The notes: generated by a model from the sequence alone, not told the origin. A stretch of 5,950 nt of DNA from Deltaproteobacteria bacterium UBA1386 (GCA_002305765.1 DBQU01000004.1:45799-51748), one strand, 5' to 3'. Positions 1 to 5,781 are shown, counted from the first letter of the stretch. Numbers and translations: made by a program.

Positions 1-931
1 GGCAGCACCGCCACCGCCTCCACCACCTCCACCTCCACCGCCTCCGCCTCCACCGCCTCCACCTCCGGTACCCGAGAGGCCCGTGATGGCAGCACCTCCA
101 CCGTCTCCTCCGTCTCCACCGGAAGAGATGCCGGCGCCGATGTCAGTTCCGACGGGCCCGTTCTTTGCGGGTCCTTCCATGCAGGGGCAGATGACCTCCG
201 CAGAGGAATTGGAAGCGCCGCCTGACGCGGCGGAGCAGCTGGCCACGCTTCCCTCCGTGATCACCGCGTCGGAAGAAGAGGAGCAGGCGTCAGCTGAAGC
301 AACCGGGGAAGTCGGGGAGGAACCTGAGGAAGAGAAGGGGTTGAGGTTCAAAGAGGAAATCGGGCCTGCGGTGGAAAAGATCCAGCCGGAGCCCGAAGCA
401 TTGTCCGAGCCGGCTGAGGTGAGAGAAGAGACCGAAGAGATCGTGCCTGCTCCCCCTCGAACCGAGGAGCCCGTGATGGCGGCACCCCCGCCGCCTCCAC
501 CGCCACCACCTACGGAAAGGCCCGTGATGGCGGCACCGCCTCCACCTCCGCCTCCACCTCCACCTCCGCCTCCGCCTCCACCACCTCCTCCACCGGTACC
601 CGAGGAGCCCGTGATGGCGCCGCCTCCACCTCCTCCACCTCAGGAGGTGTCGGGAGATCTTGCTCAGGCATTCGCGGAAGATGTTCGGGAACAGGCAGAG
701 GCAGAGCCGGATGTGGCGGTCATTGCCGGATGCAGGATCAAGATAGAGATACCTTCTCATATCGCGGAACAGACGGTGGGCGCGGGTGTTGATCAAAAGA
801 GAAAGGTAGCAGGCGTTCTGGCCGCACAGACGCTGGAGAAGAACCCCCAGCTCACGGCCTCGCCGACGGTCGACCCTGTCTCCATCTGGAGCGAGATACT
901 GACGGTCATCATGAAGAGGCTGGAAGCATAG
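1..931 (+). CDS. Proline-rich low-complexity protein, 3' part (5' end outside window)
   Basis: The frame is open from base 2 to the TAG at 929-931 (309 residues visible), and the proline coding already runs at the left edge, so the start lies upstream. Order seen: a run of 20 prolines (8-67); a Pro/Ser/Met linker; a strongly acidic Glu-rich segment (about 265-465); runs of 9, 20 and 7 prolines (485-640); then a C-terminal segment of about 95 residues with normal composition and one Cys. A phrase of the type E-(R/E)-P-V-M-A-(A/P)-Pro(n) occurs four times. No signal peptide or membrane segment is visible, but the N-terminus is missing. I do not recognise the C-terminal domain, so no function is assigned. 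Long proline runs normally need elongation factor EF-P for translation (known); a scaffold, spacer or surface role would be inference. A 240-residue Arg/Trp-rich frame on the other strand is a by-product of the proline codons. Transcription probably ends at the hairpin at 1004-1036. Confidence 0.8.
   Translation, partial: AAPPPPPPPPPPPPPPPPPPPPVPERPVMAAPPPSPPSPPEEMPAPMSVPTGPFFAGPSMQGQMTSAEELEAPPDAAEQLATLPSVITASEEEEQASAEATGEVGEEPEEEKGLRFKEEIGPAVEKIQPEPEALSEPAEVREETEEIVPAPPRTEEPVMAAPPPPPPPPPTERPVMAAPPPPPPPPPPPPPPPPPPPPVPEEPVMAPPPPPPPQEVSGDLAQAFAEDVREQAEAEPDVAVIAGCRIKIEIPSHIAEQTVGAGVDQKRKVAGVLAAQTLEKNPQLTASPTVDPVSIWSEILTVIMKRLEA
8..67 (+). repeat. Proline codon tract, 20 CCN codons (first copy)
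   Basis: Sixty bases encode exactly 20 prolines using CCA, CCT and CCG in mixed hexamer patterns (CCTCCA, CCTCCG) with no CCC. The tract is flanked by Ala-Ala before and Val-Pro-Glu after. A second tract of the same length with the same flanks lies 528 bp downstream. Confidence 0.9.
485..640 (+). repeat. Cluster of three proline codon tracts (9, 20 and 7 codons)
   Basis: Pro9 lies at 485-511, Pro20 at 536-595 and Pro7 at 620-640. They are separated by short linkers of the form T-E-R-P-V-M-A-A and V-P-E-E-P-V-M-A. The 536-595 tract and the following GGTACC are aligned with 8-67 and its GGTACC at a constant offset of 528 bp. This points to duplication or slippage of an in-frame unit. Confidence 0.9.
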
Positions 932-957
932 CGCCGCAACCCGTTCGGGTCGCGGCG
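932..957 (+). other. GC-rich hairpin just after the stop codon
   Basis: CGCCGC (932-937) pairs with GCGGCG (952-957), followed by one A-C mismatch, an A-T pair and three C-G pairs around a GTTC loop (943-946). There is no T run after it, so on its own it is not a classical intrinsic terminator. It may protect the 3' end or assist the terminator 50 bp further on. Confidence 0.55.
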
Positions 958-1003
958 GCTTGAACCGCTTGACCGTTAAAACCGCTTGAACGTTGGAAAC
1001 CTG
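958..1003 (+). repeat. Degenerate GCTTGAACC-type array (8-10 bp units)
   Basis: Units read on the plus strand: GCTTGAACC, GCTTGACCG, TTAAAACC, GCTTGAACG, TTGGAAACC, then TGAACC running into the terminator stem. It is the most degenerate of the arrays in this window. It lies 3' of the proline-rich gene and reads CTTGAAC in that gene's direction. Confidence 0.6.
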
Positions 1004-1036
1004 AACCCCCATCAGTAAGGAATGATGGGGGTTTTT
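1004..1036 (+). terminator. Rho-independent terminator of the proline-rich gene
   Basis: An 11-bp perfect stem, AACCCCCATCA (1004-1014) with TGATGGGGGTT (1023-1033), surrounds an 8-base loop. It is followed directly by a T run (1032-1036). The T run is on the plus strand, so it serves the gene ending at 931. On the minus strand the stem is followed only by CAGG, so use by the facing TPR gene would be weak. Bases 1037-1115 hold nothing I can identify. Confidence 0.9.
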
Positions 1037-1115
1037 GCCTGTATTCGTCCCGGCACGGCATTACGCGCGGACCGAGGACAATGATGCGTAGACGCCGGAG
1101 GTGAAGTTCTTTAAC

Positions 1116-1151
1116 GCTCGAGCAGTTCAAGCGGCTCAAGCTGTTCAAGCC
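1116..1151 (-). repeat. GTTCAAGCG-type array, four 9-bp units
   Basis: Plus-strand units are GCTCGAGCA, GTTCAAGCG, GCTCAAGCT and GTTCAAGCC, in exact 9-bp phase. The array overlaps the end of the TPR gene: its stop codon TGA (1145-1147) and its last Ala codon lie within the final unit. On the minus strand, the direction of the TPR gene, it reads GGCTTGAAC and so on. Confidence 0.8.
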
Positions 1152-2089
1152 ATTTCTTGGTTTTCCGTTTCTTTCTGTTCCCTCGTTCTATGCAGCTGGA
1201 TCATGCCGAGGAGTTGTTTGGCCTCGCGGTGCTTGGGGTTCACGGAAGTGACGTAGAGGAGCCTGCTTCGTATCCCTTCAAGCATCACCGGGTCGGGACT
1301 CACGCGGTACTGGAGGTATTGCAGCCGCGCCAGGTTATAGTGGGCGTCTTCCTGGTAGTTGTTGATGATGAGGGAGTTACTGTACGCGAAGATGGCGTAC
1401 TCGATGCTTCCCAGCGTCTCGTAGATATATCCCAGGTAATTCCACGCGGCCGTGTTGTCGCCGTTCAATTCCAGGATGCGTGCGAAGGGCTCGAAGGCCT
1501 TCCTCGGCTCACCCTGTTGTATATAGAGGCGCCCGAGGTTGAAGAGGGCCTTCAGATGGTGGGGGTCGATGGCAAGGGTCTGCCCGTATTCCTCGATGGC
1601 CTCGTCGAACATGTCGTGCCGGTCATACGTTGAAGCCAGGAAGAAATGGGGCTGAGCGGCGTTGGGATCGACCTCGATCGCCTTCTTCCACAACTCGATG
1701 GCCCCGTTGTAGTCGGCCTGCATCTCGGCGATGTTGGCAAGGTTGATGAAAGCCTCCATGTGCCGGGGATTTATCTTCAGGGAGTGTTCATACATCTGTT
1801 TCGCGCTGCCGAAGCGGTCCATCTTCTCGTAGGCATAGCCGAGGTTGATGTATGCTTCTATGTTGTCCGGTTCCAGCTGGGTCACGCGCGCGAAATACTG
1901 CAGGGCCTTCTCGTATTGTTCCCGCTTGAGATGGATGAGTCCGAGATTGACATAGGCGTCCGCGTAGGCGGGGTCGAGCTGTATGCACTTCTTGTACGCC
2001 TTGATGGCCTTGTCGATGGACTGTTCAAGCAGGTGGTGATGGTAGGCTTCAAGGAACCATTGCTGGGCAGTCTTCTTCGCGGTGGCCAT
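1145..2089 (-). CDS. TPR repeat protein, 314 residues
   Basis: The protein is almost entirely tetratricopeptide repeats, a helical scaffold for protein-protein contacts. Six units of exactly 34 residues run at 41-74, 75-108, 109-142, 143-176, 177-210 and 211-244. Each has the W/Y-x-x-L-G-x-x-Y, A-x-x-x-Y/F and final D/N-P signature. A partial unit precedes them (about 8-40) and an extended one follows (245-285, about 41 residues), then a charged Lys/Glu tail. No signal peptide or membrane segment is seen, so a cytosolic location is likely. I chose the ATG at 2087-2089 because GGGAG lies 5 bases upstream and the TPR pattern begins just after it. The reading frame stays open to a TTG at 2306-2308, but that codon is part of a -35 box and the added sequence is not protein-like. 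The partner is unknown. No catalytic domain is present. Confidence 0.9.
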   Translation of the reverse strand: MATAKKTAQQWFLEAYHHHLLEQSIDKAIKAYKKCIQLDPAYADAYVNLGLIHLKREQYEKALQYFARVTQLEPDNIEAYINLGYAYEKMDRFGSAKQMYEHSLKINPRHMEAFINLANIAEMQADYNGAIELWKKAIEVDPNAAQPHFFLASTYDRHDMFDEAIEEYGQTLAIDPHHLKALFNLGRLYIQQGEPRKAFEPFARILELNGDNTAAWNYLGYIYETLGSIEYAIFAYSNSLIINNYQEDAHYNLARLQYLQYRVSPDPVMLEGIRSRLLYVTSVNPKHREAKQLLGMIQLHRTREQKETENQEMA

Positions 2090-2094
2090 TCGAT

Positions 2095-2099
2095 CTCCC
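2095..2099 (-). promoter_or_regulatory. Ribosome binding site fixing the TPR start
   Basis: GGGAG on the minus strand, 5 bases before the ATG at 2089. It is the only good Shine-Dalgarno match near any in-frame start and decides against the longer frame. Confidence 0.75.
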
Positions 2100-2122
2100 G
2101 CACTCACGCATGAGGCAACAAC

Positions 2123-2151
2123 ACAGTAGCAAAGCGGCGCCGACGTGTCAA
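2123..2151 (-). promoter_or_regulatory. Proximal promoter of the TPR gene (TTGACA-17-TACTGT)
   Basis: On the minus strand a perfect TTGACA (2146-2151) is followed by a 17-base spacer and TACTGT (2123-2128, 3 of 6 consensus). Transcription would start near 2116, giving a leader of about 27 bases with the GGGAG site in it. The perfect -35 box and ideal spacing compensate for the weak -10. This is a sequence-based prediction only. Confidence 0.55.
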
Positions 2152-2233
2152 GACAAAGAAGACCGGTGTCAGGTCTCACGGTCCAGGTTTTAAAGTTCAT
2201 GGGAAAGAAAAATGGTTCGCTCTTGCGCCGGAC

Positions 2234-2249
2234 CCTGGAACCCTTGAAC
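2234..2249 (+). repeat. Two-unit GTTCAAGG-type array (8-bp period)
   Basis: The minus strand reads GTTCAAGG then GTTCCAGG, with 8-bp period. It lies just downstream of the distal TPR promoter's expected start point. A further degenerate relative (GTCCAGG, TTTTAAA, GTTCATGG) can be read at about 2181-2202. Orientation is opposite to the arrays at gene ends. Confidence 0.45.
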
Positions 2250-2255
2250 TGTCTG

Positions 2256-2285
2256 TAAACTGTACAGTCCAGACGGTACAGTTTA
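2256..2285. promoter_or_regulatory. Inverted repeat, candidate operator over the distal TPR promoter
   Basis: Perfect 10-bp arms TAAACTGTAC (2256-2265) and GTACAGTTTA (2276-2285) flank a 10-bp centre. Within it ACTGTACAGT (2259-2268) is itself a perfect palindrome, so there are three ACTGTAC/GTACAGT half-sites. The right arm covers the -10 box (2280-2285), and the element spans the expected start point, the usual place for a repressor site. I cannot name the regulator. Confidence 0.5.
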
Positions 2286-2308
2286 AAATCAGCTACAATT
2301 CTTGTCAA
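2280..2308 (-). promoter_or_regulatory. Distal promoter of the TPR gene (TTGACA-17-TAAACT)
   Basis: On the minus strand a perfect TTGACA (2303-2308) and TAAACT (2280-2285, 4 of 6) are separated by 17 bases. Transcription would start near 2273, giving a leader of about 185 bases before the TPR ATG. The leader contains the two-unit repeat and the second promoter. Confidence 0.55.
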
Positions 2309-2379
2309 AACATCTTCGATTTCATCTGGAATATGACAGTATTGCGCAAAGGTGGACTATCAGGTGTGTCGTGGGAACG

Positions 2380-2406
2380 ATTCAAGCGGTTCAAGCCATT
2401 CAAGCC
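2380..2406 (-). repeat. GTTCAAGCC-type array, three 9-bp units
   Basis: Plus-strand units ATTCAAGCG, GTTCAAGCC and ATTCAAGCC are in exact 9-bp phase and end 4 bases from the marC-family stop codon (2411-2413). On the minus strand, the direction of that gene, it reads GGCTTGAAT, GGCTTGAAC and so on. No intrinsic terminator follows (2309-2380), so the operon may end by Rho or read through toward the TPR gene. Confidence 0.8.
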
Positions 2407-2410
2407 GTCT

Positions 2411-2983
2411 TTAAAACCCCTGTATCCCCTTCCGTATGAACATGATGGCGATGGAGGCTATGATCAGGCTGAAGACACGGGAGAGGGCCTCTACGACGCG
2501 TTTGCCCAGGAGTTTGAGGATGAAGTCGGAGAAGAAGAGGACGGCCCCGCAAATGATGATGTTGAGGACGAGGGAGATGAGGTAGTAATAGAAAGGGTAC
2601 TGGTTCCATATGATCATGGAGGTGGCGAGGACGGCGGGGCCCGCCAGAAGGGGTATGCCCAGTGGCACGACCCCGAAGAACTCGTTCTCCCCGGCCGGTT
2701 CGGAGCGGCCCTGGATGAGGTCTCTGATGGCGGTTATGAAGATGACGATGCCTCCGGCAATGAGGAAATCCTGCATGGATATCCCGAGATAGGTCATGAC
2801 CCTGTTGCCGACGATGACGAAGAGCAGGGATATGGTGAATGCCGTGAGCAGGGAGTCCCTGAGGTGCCTTGTTCTCTTTGTGGTGTCCATGGAGGCGGTG
2901 AACCGGATGTAGATCGGCAGGACCCCCAGGACGTCAAAGGCCACGAAGAGGGGAATGAAGGAAAGGAGGAAGGTATCTATCAT
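2411..2983 (-). CDS. MarC family integral membrane protein, 190 residues
   Basis: This is a polytopic inner-membrane protein of the MarC/UPF0056 family. Despite the family name, members have no proven role in antibiotic resistance and the transported substrate is unknown. About six hydrophobic segments are visible, near residues 4-27, 44-65, 72-88, 106-123, 131-155 and 166-184. Family signatures are the N-terminal PLFVAFDVLGVLPIY stretch (residues 11-25), the P-L-G-I-P-L-L-A-G-P motif (107-116) and the last helix ending F-I-x-x-G-I. The length is close to the family's usual 200 or so. The ATG (2981-2983) overlaps the TGA of the preceding gene as ATGA, and a GAGGGGA site lies 7 bases upstream, so translation is coupled. 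It is the last gene of the four-gene operon; its stop TAA sits against a GTTCAAG array. Confidence 0.92.
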   Translation of the reverse strand: MIDTFLLSFIPLFVAFDVLGVLPIYIRFTASMDTTKRTRHLRDSLLTAFTISLLFVIVGNRVMTYLGISMQDFLIAGGIVIFITAIRDLIQGRSEPAGENEFFGVVPLGIPLLAGPAVLATSMIIWNQYPFYYYLISLVLNIIICGAVLFFSDFILKLLGKRVVEALSRVFSLIIASIAIMFIRKGIQGF

Positions 2984-3177
2984 GCCGGCTTCCCCTCCCT
3001 GACATATATCCGGGCGTTTTCGGAAAGCGCCCCGTCAAGGCCCGTCTCGTTGCCCCATTCGTCGAAGACCTTCTTCCCGGCCTCGACGTCGCGGATCAGG
3101 CCCGCCCCGATGAGGGCGTGGCGTACCGTCATACCCGGGGCGAGATGGATCTCCCTGTCATTTACGAGGACCTTCAT
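2980..3177 (-). CDS. Small beta-grasp-like protein, 65 residues, function unknown
   Basis: The N-terminal half (M-K-V-L-V-N-D, then A-P-G-M-T-V-R-H-A-L and G-A-G-L-I) follows the strand-strand-helix pattern of ThiS/MoaD-like and ferredoxin-like beta-grasp domains. The C-terminal half has a distinctive D-E-W-G-N-E-T-G-L-D-G motif (39-49) and a final strand, R-I-Y-V-R. It lacks the C-terminal Gly-Gly that ThiS and MoaD need for sulfur transfer, and it has no cysteines, so neither a sulfur carrier nor a 2Fe-2S ferredoxin is supported. The start is the ATG at 3175-3177, with AAGGA about 8 bases upstream. It overlaps the end of the nucleotidase gene by 20 bp and the marC start by 4 bp. That tight packing, and an intact frame with its own ribosome site, argue it is real. 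The fold is inference from pattern; the function is unknown. Confidence 0.75.
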   Translation of the reverse strand: MKVLVNDREIHLAPGMTVRHALIGAGLIRDVEAGKKVFDEWGNETGLDGALSENARIYVREGKPA

Positions 3178-4732
3178 CGCCTGATCCTTCGGCCTTTATC
3201 CTCCCGTCCACCACGGGGGCCAGTTTCTTTTGCCGCGCCGCCTCCGATACGACCGCGTCCCTCACCCATCTGCCGGCGTCGTTGTAAACGAGGTTCCCGC
3301 TCTTAATCGTTCCGCCCAGGATCTGGAAATCCGGCGATTGCCTGATGGCCTCGCGGAAGACCTGGTACCCGTCCCCTCCTGCCGCCAGGAAGTCCACTGT
3401 GGCCACGATGTATCGTCGTGAGAGGTCGATGGGTTCCCCGGCGACGTGGATCGTTCTCACCCTCTTGCCCGGTTCCCCTCCGGGGGAATACGTGACGGCA
3501 ATACCCGCCACCTGCGGAAAGCGTCCTTCCTTCGATTCAATACCCGAGAGCCCGTATTCGAGAGTGTCCCTGATCTGCTGCCCCGTCAGCCGGATGCCCA
3601 CTATGTAGTTGTTGAAAGGCATGACGGAATAGATGCTTCCGACCGTGACGGGACCCTTCTTTATACTGGTACGGAGCCCGCCTCCGTTGATGATGGCGGC
3701 ATCGGCGCCGGACTCCTTTTTGAGGATGTCGGCGATGAAATTGCCGAGATTGGTCTCCCTCACGCGCACGTTCTCTCCATCGAGATCGACCTCGGCCTCG
3801 GCGATCACCTTCCCCATGGATTCTCTAACCTTCCCGGCCCACTTCTCGACAATCGCGGCGACCTTTTCGTCCCTTGCCATCTTCTCGGGCACGATATCCT
3901 CGAGCCTGCCTTCCACGGCGACGATCCTGCCCGACTCCACCGTGAGGTCGAGGACCCCCAATACCAAACCATGCTCCCAGGCCTGGACGATCACCGTGCT
4001 GCCCACCGTGATCGGCTTCACTCCCTTCGTGTGGGAATGTCCGCCCACGATGACATCGATGCCCTTGACAGTCGACGCGAGGGCCATGTCGGCATTGTAC
4101 CCGAGGTGCGAGAGGACCACGATGATGTCGGCCCTGCCCTTCAACTCGCCGATGCAGCGTTCGACGGTCTTCGCTGCGGGCATGAAGGTCAACCCCTCGA
4201 CATTCCGGGGGTGCGTGGCCGTGGGGGTCTCCTCTGTGACGACACCGATGATACCCACCCTGATGCCGTCCACCTCCTTGACGATGTAAGGCTTGAGCGC
4301 GTCGAGGCCGGTCACGTTGGCCCCGAGGACGGGGAAATCCGCCTCTCTGGTCAATTCCGTGAGCACCGTCTTGCCGAAATCGAATTCATGGTTGCCGACG
4401 ACCATGGCGTCGAAACGCATGACGTTCATCACCTCTATGACGGACCTTCCCTCGAAGAGGTTCGACCAGGTGCTGCCCTGTATCATGTCACCGGCGGCAA
4501 GGAGGAGGGAAGGCTTTTCCTTCCTCAGGGTCTCCGCGAGATAGGCGAGGCAGGCGACGCCCCCGCGAACGTCGTCGGACCCCAGGCGCTTGTGGCTCTC
4601 GGCGAAGCCATGGAAATCGTTCACGTGGAGGATACGCAAGGAAGCGGCGCAGGCAGGCGCGAGGTGCAGGGTGAAGAGAAAGATGACGAGGGATATAAGC
4701 AGGAATAGTGTCGAGGTCGTTGTTCTTTTCAT
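3158..4732 (-). CDS. Exported 5'-nucleotidase / 2',3'-cyclic phosphodiesterase family protein, 524 residues
   Basis: This is a UshA/YfkN-like two-domain enzyme that removes phosphate from nucleotides, probably in the periplasm. A signal peptide spans residues 1-30 (K-R, long Leu/Ile core, A-C-A-A end); the Cys is not in a standard lipobox. The metallophosphatase domain shows H-V-N-D-F-H-G (36-42), G-D-M-I-Q-G (81-86), G-N-H-E-F-D (113-118), S-H-L-G (208-211) and G-G-H-S-H (230-234), so all metal ligands are present. The C-terminal nucleotide-binding domain shows N-G-G-G-L-R (349-354), M-P-F-N-N (371-375) and F-L-A-A-G-G-D-G-Y (448-456). F373 and F448 fit the two Phe that sandwich the base in UshA. 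The start is the ATG at 4730-4732, sharing ATGA with the preceding stop; the Shine-Dalgarno is weak, suggesting coupling. The frame stays open for 149 more codons, but that part is Arg-rich and antisense-like within the upstream gene. Exact substrate is not predictable. Confidence 0.93.
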   Translation of the reverse strand: MKRTTTSTLFLLISLVIFLFTLHLAPACAASLRILHVNDFHGFAESHKRLGSDDVRGGVACLAYLAETLRKEKPSLLLAAGDMIQGSTWSNLFEGRSVIEVMNVMRFDAMVVGNHEFDFGKTVLTELTREADFPVLGANVTGLDALKPYIVKEVDGIRVGIIGVVTEETPTATHPRNVEGLTFMPAAKTVERCIGELKGRADIIVVLSHLGYNADMALASTVKGIDVIVGGHSHTKGVKPITVGSTVIVQAWEHGLVLGVLDLTVESGRIVAVEGRLEDIVPEKMARDEKVAAIVEKWAGKVRESMGKVIAEAEVDLDGENVRVRETNLGNFIADILKKESGADAAIINGGGLRTSIKKGPVTVGSIYSVMPFNNYIVGIRLTGQQIRDTLEYGLSGIESKEGRFPQVAGIAVTYSPGGEPGKRVRTIHVAGEPIDLSRRYIVATVDFLAAGGDGYQVFREAIRQSPDFQILGGTIKSGNLVYNDAGRWVRDAVVSEAARQKKLAPVVDGRIKAEGSGDEGPRK

Positions 4733-5781
4733 TGTTTCGGTGTTCCCATAATGTTCTTCAGAGTTTTCAGGTAACGCGCGTTCCACTTGTGGTCTTTGAC
4801 GGGAAAGAACAGGGTCCCTGCGTCTCCCAGGTCGTCGACGACGATCCTGTAGTGTTCGAAGGTCTCGAGGGGTTTTGACGGGTCGTCGACGAGGGTCACG
4901 ATGAAAGAACCGCAGGCAGAGCTGGAGAAGGAAATTCCCGGGATACCCCGAAGACCCTCGGCGATGAAGGATCTCTCCCGTTCCATGAACGTCCTCGTCC
5001 GCGCGGAGAACGTCGGGTCGCGCAGTGACGCCGTCGCCGCCGCGGCGGCGAGTGTGTTGGGGGGAGTCACCGCTTTTCGCCGCCTCATGTCCTCGATCAC
5101 GGCGGCCGTTCCGATGACGTAGGAGACGGACAGGCCGGCGAGGCCGTAATACTCGCCAAGGGACCCCATGACGACGCATCCCTCCCTCTGCAGGATGTCG
5201 GCAGCGAGCGAGGGTGTGCCGGAGTATCCTTTCAGGGTTTCGTCGATGATGAGAAGGGTATGGTGTTCCCCGGCCTCTGAAATGATCCCGCGAGCCCCGT
5301 CGCGGGATAGTGTCTCCGAGGACAGAAAAGAGGGGGATGCAAGGATGGCCGCGTCACAGTGCCGCATTTCCGCAGCAAACCGGAACGGGTCGAAGCGGAA
5401 ACCGTCCCCGCCGTCGAGGGAAAAGAAGCGGGGTTCCTCCGGACCCTCCAGCAGGTCCCGCAGGTATGCGGGGTAGGGTGCTTCGATGAGGAGCGTCCGG
5501 TCGCCGAAGGCATGCAGCAGGGCCGCGACCAGCGTCTCGAGACTTTCGCCGACGAGGACGTTATTCTCCGATACGCCTTCCGCGCGAGCGATGGCCCGGA
5601 CCAGGTATCTCGCCTCGGGGTCGGGACGACAACCGAGGTTCCCGAGGTTCTTCCTGATGGCATTCCTGGCCTTTGCGGGTGGTCCTATCGGGTTTACCGT
5701 CGAAGTGAAGTCCATGATGCGCGAAAGAGAGACTCTCTTCGATGCGGCAAATTCGTAAATGTCGGGGATATCTCTTTTCAT
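4729..5781 (-). CDS. CobD/HisC-like class I aminotransferase-fold protein lacking the PLP lysine, 350 residues
   Basis: The closest resemblance is to threonine-phosphate decarboxylase (CobD) and histidinol-phosphate aminotransferase (HisC). Matches are I-Y-E-F-A (7-11), M-D-F-T-S-T-V-N-P-I-G-P-P (23-35), R-P-D-P-E (52-56), E-A-P-Y-P-A-Y (100-106) and I-I-D-E (178-181, with D180 the expected pyridine-nitrogen partner). The length is normal. The family motif S-L-S/T-K-x5-G-L-R-x-G-Y appears here as S-L-G-E-x5-G-L-S-V-S-Y (207-221): the Schiff-base Lys is Glu210 and the Arg is Ser218. The N-P-N-N-P-T-G loop reads S-P-S-F-L-S-S (149-155), the G-N-G phosphate loop reads G-E-S (78-80), and the C-terminal substrate Arg appears to be Phe325. 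The frame is intact, so this is a diverged protein and not a decayed gene. ATG at 5779-5781 is used; a GTG at 5785-5787 is equally in frame and neither has a Shine-Dalgarno. First gene of the operon; its TGA overlaps the nucleotidase ATG. Confidence 0.85.
   Translation of the reverse strand: MKRDIPDIYEFAASKRVSLSRIMDFTSTVNPIGPPAKARNAIRKNLGNLGCRPDPEARYLVRAIARAEGVSENNVLVGESLETLVAALLHAFGDRTLLIEAPYPAYLRDLLEGPEEPRFFSLDGGDGFRFDPFRFAAEMRHCDAAILASPSFLSSETLSRDGARGIISEAGEHHTLLIIDETLKGYSGTPSLAADILQREGCVVMGSLGEYYGLAGLSVSYVIGTAAVIEDMRRRKAVTPPNTLAAAAATASLRDPTFSARTRTFMERERSFIAEGLRGIPGISFSSSACGSFIVTLVDDPSKPLETFEHYRIVVDDLGDAGTLFFPVKDHKWNARYLKTLKNIMGTPKQ

Noticed and set aside
290..1012. 240-codon minus-strand frame rich in Arg and Trp
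   Set aside because: It is the complement of the proline tracts, with runs of Arg/Trp that reflect GGN/CGG triplets. It lies opposite a well-supported gene and crosses the terminator.
1116..1151. tRNA T-arm-like GTTCAAG sequence
   Set aside because: GTTCAAG resembles a T-loop, but it is tandemly repeated without acceptor, D or anticodon arms, so it is not a tRNA or tRNA fragment.
958..1151. CRISPR array
   Set aside because: Units are 8-10 bp with no spacers of 30 or so bases, and no cas genes are present.
2090..2308. 73-codon N-terminal extension of the TPR protein
   Set aside because: It begins at the TTG of a -35 box, has no ribosome site and contains promoter elements. GGGAG lies at the internal ATG.
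2333..3184. 283-codon plus-strand frame
   Set aside because: Antisense to MarC, which has clear membrane segments and family motifs. The frame is Asp/Glu/Gly-rich and begins by translating a GTTCAAG array.
3446..4708. 420-codon plus-strand frame
   Set aside because: Antisense to the nucleotidase, whose catalytic motifs are all intact. The frame is open only because of GC-rich codon structure.
4733..5179. 149-codon N-terminal extension of the nucleotidase
   Set aside because: Arg-rich sequence without domain character, lying inside the CobD-like gene in another frame. The signal peptide at the ATG 4730-4732 gives a clear start.
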